A stretch of 64,000 nt of DNA from JACCTU01 sp963769665 (lineage in GTDB: Bacteria > Actinomycetota > Thermoleophilia > Gaiellales > Gaiellaceae): positions 1,922,001 to 1,986,000 of the forward strand of contig CAVYMQ010000003.1 of the NCBI GenBank assembly GCA_963769665.1. Direction: 5' to 3'. The notes under the pieces are model-generated. The model searched no databases. It saw nothing but the letters and a program-made list of their open reading frames with translations, and was not told the DNA's origin. How positions within the stretch are numbered: position 1 is the first letter of the stretch; each line of letters starts with the position of its first letter. The position numbers were made by a program, and so were the translations under genes. Positions 60,096-64,000 of the stretch are shown here, one piece after another.

Positions 60096-61343
60096 GTGGT
60101 CAAAGTCCGCTTCGCGCCGAGCCCGACCGGGATGCTCCACATCGGGGGAGTCCGCACCGCCGTGTTCAACTGGCTCTTCGCGAGGGCGCAAGGCGGCGAG
60201 TTCAAGCTTCGCATCGAGAACACGGACACGAGCCGCGAGGTCGCGCAGGCGGTCGACCAGATCCAGGAGTCGCTCCGTTGGCTCGGGCTCGACTGGGACG
60301 GCGATCACACGTTCCAACTCGACCGGATGGACGACTGCCGCGAAGTTGCGCAGCGGCTCGTCTCGGAGGGCAAGGCCTACGAGGACGAAGGCGCAATCCG
60401 CTTCCGCATGCCGGACGAGGGCACGACGGGCTGGGACGACGTCGTGCGGGAACGCATCGACTTTCCGAGCGACCAGCTCGAGGACCTCGTGCTCGTCCGC
60501 TCGGACGGTCGCCCGACGTACAACTTCGCCTCGCCGATGGAGGACGTGTGGGACGGGATCACGCACGTCATCCGCGGCGACGACCACGTCTCGAACACGC
60601 CGAAGCAGATCAATCTCATCCGGGCGGTCGGCGCGGAGCCGCCGATCTACGCGCACGTGCCGAGCGTGTTCGGCACGGACGGCAAGAAGCTCTCGAAGCG
60701 CCACGGCGCGGTCAGCGTAGAGGAGTTCCGCGACGCGGGGTACATCGCGCCGGCCCTGCTCAACTTCCTCTCGCTACTGGGCTGGGCGCCCGACGGCGAG
60801 ACGACGATTATGTCCCGCGACGAGCTCGTCGAGCGCTTCGACCTCTCGCGCGTGCAGTCGAGCCCCGCCGCGTTCGACTTCCAGAAGCTGGACTGGATGA
60901 ACGGCGTCTACCTGCGCGCGCTCCCGCCCGACGAGTACGCGCACGAGCTGCTCCTCTACCTTGGCGAGCAGGGCTACGACTGGGACGCGGAGCTCGTGCA
61001 CAAGGCGGCTCCGCTCGTGCAGGAGAAGATCGAGAAGCTCGGCGACTTCCCCGCGTTCGCGGGCTTCCTGTTCAACGACGTGTCGCTCGACGGCCACCAG
61101 TTCGACCCGGCGCTCCTCGAGGAGGCAGAGCGTGCGCTCCGGGACGTCGAGCCGTTCACGGCCGAAGCGATCGAGCCGGCGCTCCGTCAGCTCGCAGAGC
61201 GGCTCGGCCTGAAGCCGCGCGACGCGTTCGCGCCGATCAGGCTCGCCGTGACCGGCTCGAAAGTGTCACCCGGTCTGTTCGAGAGCCTCGAGCTCCTCGG
61301 CAAGGAGCGCGCGCTCGAGCGGCTCAGTGCCGCCCGATCCTGA
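60096..61343 (+). CDS. gltX: Glutamyl-tRNA synthetase (compact form)
   Basis: 415 residues against the usual 470-490. Class I motifs: HIGH-type site PTGMLHIGGVRTA and KMSKS-type DGKKLSKRHG. The missing part is after KAYEDEGAI, where the loop that carries the zinc site in many GluRS enzymes is reduced by about 45 residues; the anticodon-binding part is also compact. It charges tRNA-Glu and perhaps tRNA-Gln. The start is the GTG at 60096. Confidence 0.93.
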   Translation: MVKVRFAPSPTGMLHIGGVRTAVFNWLFARAQGGEFKLRIENTDTSREVAQAVDQIQESLRWLGLDWDGDHTFQLDRMDDCREVAQRLVSEGKAYEDEGAIRFRMPDEGTTGWDDVVRERIDFPSDQLEDLVLVRSDGRPTYNFASPMEDVWDGITHVIRGDDHVSNTPKQINLIRAVGAEPPIYAHVPSVFGTDGKKLSKRHGAVSVEEFRDAGYIAPALLNFLSLLGWAPDGETTIMSRDELVERFDLSRVQSSPAAFDFQKLDWMNGVYLRALPPDEYAHELLLYLGEQGYDWDAELVHKAAPLVQEKIEKLGDFPAFAGFLFNDVSLDGHQFDPALLEEAERALRDVEPFTAEAIEPALRQLAERLGLKPRDAFAPIRLAVTGSKVSPGLFESLELLGKERALERLSAARS

Positions 61344-61452
61344 ACGGCTTGGGCGACGACAGCGGGTCGAGTGCACGCTGAAAGCGAATCCACGCACGCC
61401 GGCGGAACGCCGTCGTCGGCTGCGGGAGACCCTTGAGCGCGTCCCGCGCCCT

Positions 61453-61467
61453 GGCTCGGTTCGAGCC
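61453..61467 (+). terminator. Short hairpin GGCTCG-GTT-CGAGCC downstream of gltX
   Basis: A 6-bp perfect stem with a 3-nt loop, 110 nt after gltX, followed by GCTGCTGTTT. It may be a weak terminator. The rest of 61344-61554 is without a gene I can support; at 61491-61505 TTTAC-TACTT-GTAAA is a small inverted repeat in an AT-richer patch. Confidence 0.3.
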
Positions 61468-61540
61468 GCTGCTGTTTGCCCGCTCACGCATTTACTACTT
61501 GTAAACGGGATGACGGACTCCGGAGATACGGCCTCTCCGC

Positions 61541-61546
61541 TAGCCT
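61541..61546 (+). promoter_or_regulatory. -10 box TAGCCT for the receiver-domain gene
   Basis: TAGCCT ends 8 nt before the ATG at 61555, which favours that start over the in-frame ATG at 61510. Confidence 0.4.
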
Positions 61547-61554
61547 CACCCGCT

Positions 61555-61938
61555 ATGGCGTCGGGGGGCGGCACAGTGCTCGTCGTTGACGACGAGCCCT
61601 CACTTCGGTTGCTCTGCCGAGTGAATCTCGAGCTGGAGGGTCTCCGAGTGCTCGAGGCCGGGTCGCTCGACGAGGCGCGTGCGCAGCTCGAGCGTGAGCA
61701 CGTGGACGTCGTCGTGCTCGACGTGCATCTCGGCTCCGGCGATGGGCGCGACCTGCTCGACGAGCTACGCGCCGCGGAGTCCGCGACCCGAGTCGTGATG
61801 CTGACCGGAAGCGTCGAGCCCACGGGCGGCCGGTTCGCCGCCGCCGACCGGGTCGTCACGAAGCCGTTCGAGCCCGTCCAGCTGGTGGCGACAGTCCGCG
61901 AGCTGGTCGACGGCGCTCATGTAGATTCGGCTACGTGA
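61555..61938 (+). CDS. Stand-alone response-regulator receiver protein
   Basis: 127 residues, one receiver domain. Acidic pair in VVDDEPS, phosphoacceptor Asp in VVVLDVHLGSGDG, Thr in VMLTGS, Lys in VVTKPFEP. All phosphorylation residues are present; there is no output domain, so it should act by protein contact, as CheY-type proteins do. No kinase gene is adjacent (the nearest in the window is over 47 kb away). The end overlaps the peptidase gene by 4 nt. Confidence 0.88.
   Translation: MASGGGTVLVVDDEPSLRLLCRVNLELEGLRVLEAGSLDEARAQLEREHVDVVVLDVHLGSGDGRDLLDELRAAESATRVVMLTGSVEPTGGRFAAADRVVTKPFEPVQLVATVRELVDGAHVDSAT
61922..61927 (+). promoter_or_regulatory. -10 box TAGATT for the peptidase gene
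   Basis: TAGATT lies within the end of the receiver gene, 7 nt before the GTG at 61935. The peptidase may be transcribed both from here and by readthrough. Confidence 0.35.
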
Positions 61939-63425
61939 GCGTCACCCAGGTCAGAACCGCCGCGGAGTACGAGGCCGAGCTCCAGCGCTACCTCTACGAG
62001 CGCTCCGAGGAGGGCCGGGCGGTGCGGGTGGGGGAGAAGGAGACCTCCGAGCAGGCGGCGATCGTCGCGCGCTACGCGAACCTGTTTTCGCGCGAGCAGA
62101 TCGAGGCGCTGCGCGAGGAGGAAGCGGGTTCCTCGGGCGACGAGCGGGAGCGCCTCTACCGTCTGCGCAAGACGTGCGAGGCCGGGATCGTCTCCGCCGA
62201 GCTCGCCGAGCGCGAGGACGCGCTCGAGAACGCGCTGCTCGGCGCGCGCGTGACGTGGCAAGGCGAGGAGCTACCGCTTCGCGCCGCGCAGGCGAAGCTC
62301 GCGGTGCTCCCCGACTACCGGGAACGCGAAGAGCTCGGCGAGCTGCAGTCGCTCCGTTCCGCCGACTTCAACGACGACCGGCTCGAGTTGATCACCGCCT
62401 CTGAGGAGCTCGAGGCCGAGCTCTCGGGTGAGGCCGACCCTGTGGCGCGGATCGAGGAGGAGAAGCAGATCTCGCTCCGCGACCTCGAGCGCGCGTTGGC
62501 TGCGGCGAGCAAGGCAGTCGACGGCGCATGGGCGGGCATGCGCGCAGAGTGGTTCGAACGGCTGCTCGGCCCTGAGCGCGGCGATATCCCGACGTCGGCG
62601 CACGTTGCCTGGATCCGCCGGCTGTCACCGCTCGAGTCGACGTACACGAAGGAGCGCTCGGTCGAGGTCTGCATGGACACGCTCACACGACTCGGCTTCG
62701 ACCTCGAGAACGACCCGAACGTGCGCCTCGACCTCGAGGATCGCCCGCAGAAGTCGCCGCGTGCGTGCGTGATCGCGTCCGACCCGCCGAAGGTCGTCCA
62801 CCTGATCACCCGGGCGCAAGGTGGGCTCCACGACTACCAGGCGTTCATGCACGAAGCCGGGCACGCCCTGCACTACGCAGGCGTCGACCCCGGGCTGCCG
62901 TACACGTTCCGCAAGATCTCGCGCGACCACGCGCTCACCGAGATCTACTCGTACATCCTCGAGGCGATCACACGCGAGCCGGGCTGGCACGACCGCTACT
63001 TCTCGGCGCCGGAGAACGCGAAGGCGCCGGTGTTCCTCGAGGCGCTGCTCTTCCGCCGCTACACGGCGAAGCTGCAGTTCGAGCTCGCGTTCTGGTCAGA
63101 CTTCCCGAACGGCGCGGGGGGCGACGAGTACTCGAAGCGGCTGACCGACGCGACCGGGATCCGATACCGGCCCGACGCCTTCCTCTCCGACATGGATGCC
63201 GGCTTCTACTCGGCGGACTACCTCCGCGCGTGGATTCGCTCCGCGCAGCTGCGCACGTACCTCGAAGGTGCGATCGGCGAGGACTGGTGGCAGAACCCGA
63301 AGACCGGCGACCACTTGCGCGGACTCTGGCACGAGGGGACGAAGCCCTCGAGCGAGGACATCGCCGCGCGGATCGGGTTCGAGCCGTTCGACACGGGCCC
63401 GCTCGTCACAGAGCTCGGCGGCTAG
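61935..63425 (+). CDS. M3-like zinc metallopeptidase
   Basis: 496 residues from a GTG. The zinc motif HExxH is in FMHEAGHALHYAG (about residues 310-320); a further Glu in TEIYSYILE may be the third ligand. The N-terminal 200 residues are helical and charged, as in oligoendopeptidase F and thimet peptidases, although the protein is shorter than typical M3 members (about 600). No signal peptide, so probably a cytosolic oligopeptidase. It overlaps the receiver gene by 4 nt. Confidence 0.85.
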   Translation: MSVTQVRTAAEYEAELQRYLYERSEEGRAVRVGEKETSEQAAIVARYANLFSREQIEALREEEAGSSGDERERLYRLRKTCEAGIVSAELAEREDALENALLGARVTWQGEELPLRAAQAKLAVLPDYREREELGELQSLRSADFNDDRLELITASEELEAELSGEADPVARIEEEKQISLRDLERALAAASKAVDGAWAGMRAEWFERLLGPERGDIPTSAHVAWIRRLSPLESTYTKERSVEVCMDTLTRLGFDLENDPNVRLDLEDRPQKSPRACVIASDPPKVVHLITRAQGGLHDYQAFMHEAGHALHYAGVDPGLPYTFRKISRDHALTEIYSYILEAITREPGWHDRYFSAPENAKAPVFLEALLFRRYTAKLQFELAFWSDFPNGAGGDEYSKRLTDATGIRYRPDAFLSDMDAGFYSADYLRAWIRSAQLRTYLEGAIGEDWWQNPKTGDHLRGLWHEGTKPSSEDIAARIGFEPFDTGPLVTELGG

Positions 63426-63507
63426 TCCTTCGGGCGTTTCGGGCGCTTCAGCGCCGGAAACACCGTCGCCGTCCTAGCAGCTCACAACCAAGAAGGGTCT
63501 TACACAC

Positions 63508-63777
63508 ATGGGAATCATTGGCTGGATCTTGCTCGGGATCGTCGGCGGCGTGATCGCCAAGGCGTTGTTGCCGGGCAACGACCCCGGAGGCCTCATCGTC
63601 ACCATCATCATCGGCGTCGTCGGTGCGCTGCTCGGAGGCTTCCTCGCACGTGCGCTCGGGCTCGGTGACCCGATCGACGAGTTCTTCGACGTGAGCACCT
63701 GGCTCGCCGCGATCATCGGCTCGATGATCCTGCTCGTCATCTACCGCGCAGTCACCGGACGAAGGACTGCAGTCTGA
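63508..63777 (+). CDS. GlsB/YeaQ/YmgE-family stress response membrane protein
   Basis: 89 residues, three hydrophobic segments rich in Gly (GWILLGIVGGVIAKALL; VTIIIGVVGALLGGFLA; LAAIIGSMILLVIYRAV) and the family feature PGNDPGG after the first helix. These small inner-membrane proteins are induced by stress; the molecular role is not settled. AGAAGGG (63491-63497) 10 nt before the ATG is a clear ribosome site. Followed by a strong terminator. Confidence 0.9.
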   Translation: MGIIGWILLGIVGGVIAKALLPGNDPGGLIVTIIIGVVGALLGGFLARALGLGDPIDEFFDVSTWLAAIIGSMILLVIYRAVTGRRTAV

Positions 63778-63779
63778 CG

Positions 63780-63803
63780 GGAGGCCCGCTTCGGCGGGCC
63801 TCC
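63780..63803 (+). terminator. Rho-independent-type terminator with TTCG tetraloop
   Basis: GGAGGCCCGC (63780-63789) pairs perfectly with GCGGGCCTCC (63794-63803) over the stable loop TTCG, then TCCTTCC. It is placed just after the GlsB-type gene and is the clearest terminator in the window. Confidence 0.8.
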
Positions 63804-63810
63804 TCCTTCC

Positions 63811-64000
63811 ATGGCGATCCCTGAGGCCAAGCTCGAGACCACCGAACACGGCGTCGTTCCGAAGGGCGACGGCTGGTTCGTCCTGAACGCCCGCGAGGCG
63901 GGGTGGCGCGACGGCGAGGGGCGCCCAGCGATCTGCGACCTCGAGGGCGAGGCGGACTTCCCGCAGCTCGGGATCAACCTGAGCGTGCTCGCGCCGGGCG
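63811..64000 (+). CDS. Cupin-domain protein (3' end outside window)
   Basis: The frame from the ATG at 63811 stays open to the end of the window, giving 63 residues. GDGWFVLNAREAGW and QLGINLSVLAPG resemble the start of a small cupin protein common in actinobacteria; the metal-binding His motifs would lie beyond the window. It begins 7 nt after the terminator of the previous gene. Function not predictable from this part. Confidence 0.65.
   Translation, partial: MAIPEAKLETTEHGVVPKGDGWFVLNAREAGWRDGEGRPAICDLEGEADFPQLGINLSVLAPG

Noticed and set aside
61453..61470. GGTTCGAGCC after gltX looks like a tRNA T-loop (tRNA-Gln often follows gltX)
   Set aside because: No acceptor, D or anticodon stems can be built around it; it is a simple 6-bp hairpin.

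Overview
The window is GC-rich (roughly 70%) chromosomal DNA from one bacterium, gene-dense and on both strands. I see no tRNA or rRNA gene, insertion sequence, prophage or CRISPR array. The gene set points to a deep-branching actinobacterium, perhaps class Thermoleophilia (inference). Pointers are a fused PafB-PafC WYL regulator, a MurE with the DNPR motif of meso-diaminopimelate ligases, ftsZ without ftsA in its cluster, GTG/TTG starts with GTGA overlaps, and queuosine genes that most Streptomyces and Mycobacterium relatives lack.

Layout. 1-6.9 kb: sensor kinase (5' end missing), PafBC, zinc-ribbon proteins, aldehyde dehydrogenase and a cNMP-binding protein. 6.9-10.9 kb: thiolase, 3-hydroxyacyl-CoA dehydrogenase and a Tat-exported dimethylformamidase-like protein. 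10.9-14.2 kb: a secreted protein coupled to a two-component system. 14.2-21.1 kb: queA-tgt-yajC-secDF, a coiled-coil protein and a UbiB-like kinase. 21-26.3 kb: hydrolase, kelch protein, an unusual response regulator, and an operon of ECF sigma factor, O6-alkylguanine transferase, zinc ribbon and membrane protein. 26.3-41 kb: the division and cell-wall cluster mraZ-rsmH-ftsL-ftsI-murE-murF-mraY-murD-ftsW-murG-murC-murB-ftsQ-ftsZ. 41.2-46.1 kb: glycine cleavage operon gcvT-gcvH-gcvPA-gcvPB plus a GST-like gene. 46-51.8 kb: rlmN, methyltransferase, GH13 glucosidase, threonine aldolase, serine hydrolase. 51.8-56.2 kb: ABC exporter and Ca2+/H+ antiporter. 56.2-60.1 kb: a degenerate HAD protein, a Cys-rich protein, and an overlapping three-gene operon of two AlkZ/YcaQ-type (HTH_42) glycosylase-like proteins with endonuclease IV. 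60.1-64 kb: gltX, a receiver protein, M3-like peptidase, GlsB-type membrane protein and the start of a cupin gene.

Two themes run through the window. Genes are packed by 1-4 nt stop/start overlaps (GTGA, TTGA, ATGA, TAGTG), implying translational coupling. Many starts lie only 6-9 nt downstream of a TANNNT hexamer, often TAGACT, as expected for leaderless mRNAs; several divergent pairs share overlapping -10 boxes. Where a leader exists, recognisable promoters appear (mraZ, ftsZ, the gene at 3710). The mraZ promoter is overlaid by four GTGG boxes at exact 10-bp spacing, the expected MraZ operator.

The most interesting candidate system is the glycosylase-glycosylase-AP endonuclease operon at 57183-60078, a compact base-excision-repair unit that could handle bulky or crosslinked alkylation damage. 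No gene-free stretch exceeds 300 bp; the longest are 61344-61554, 12127-12309, 41031-41192, 29758-29906 and 3711-3853, described below.
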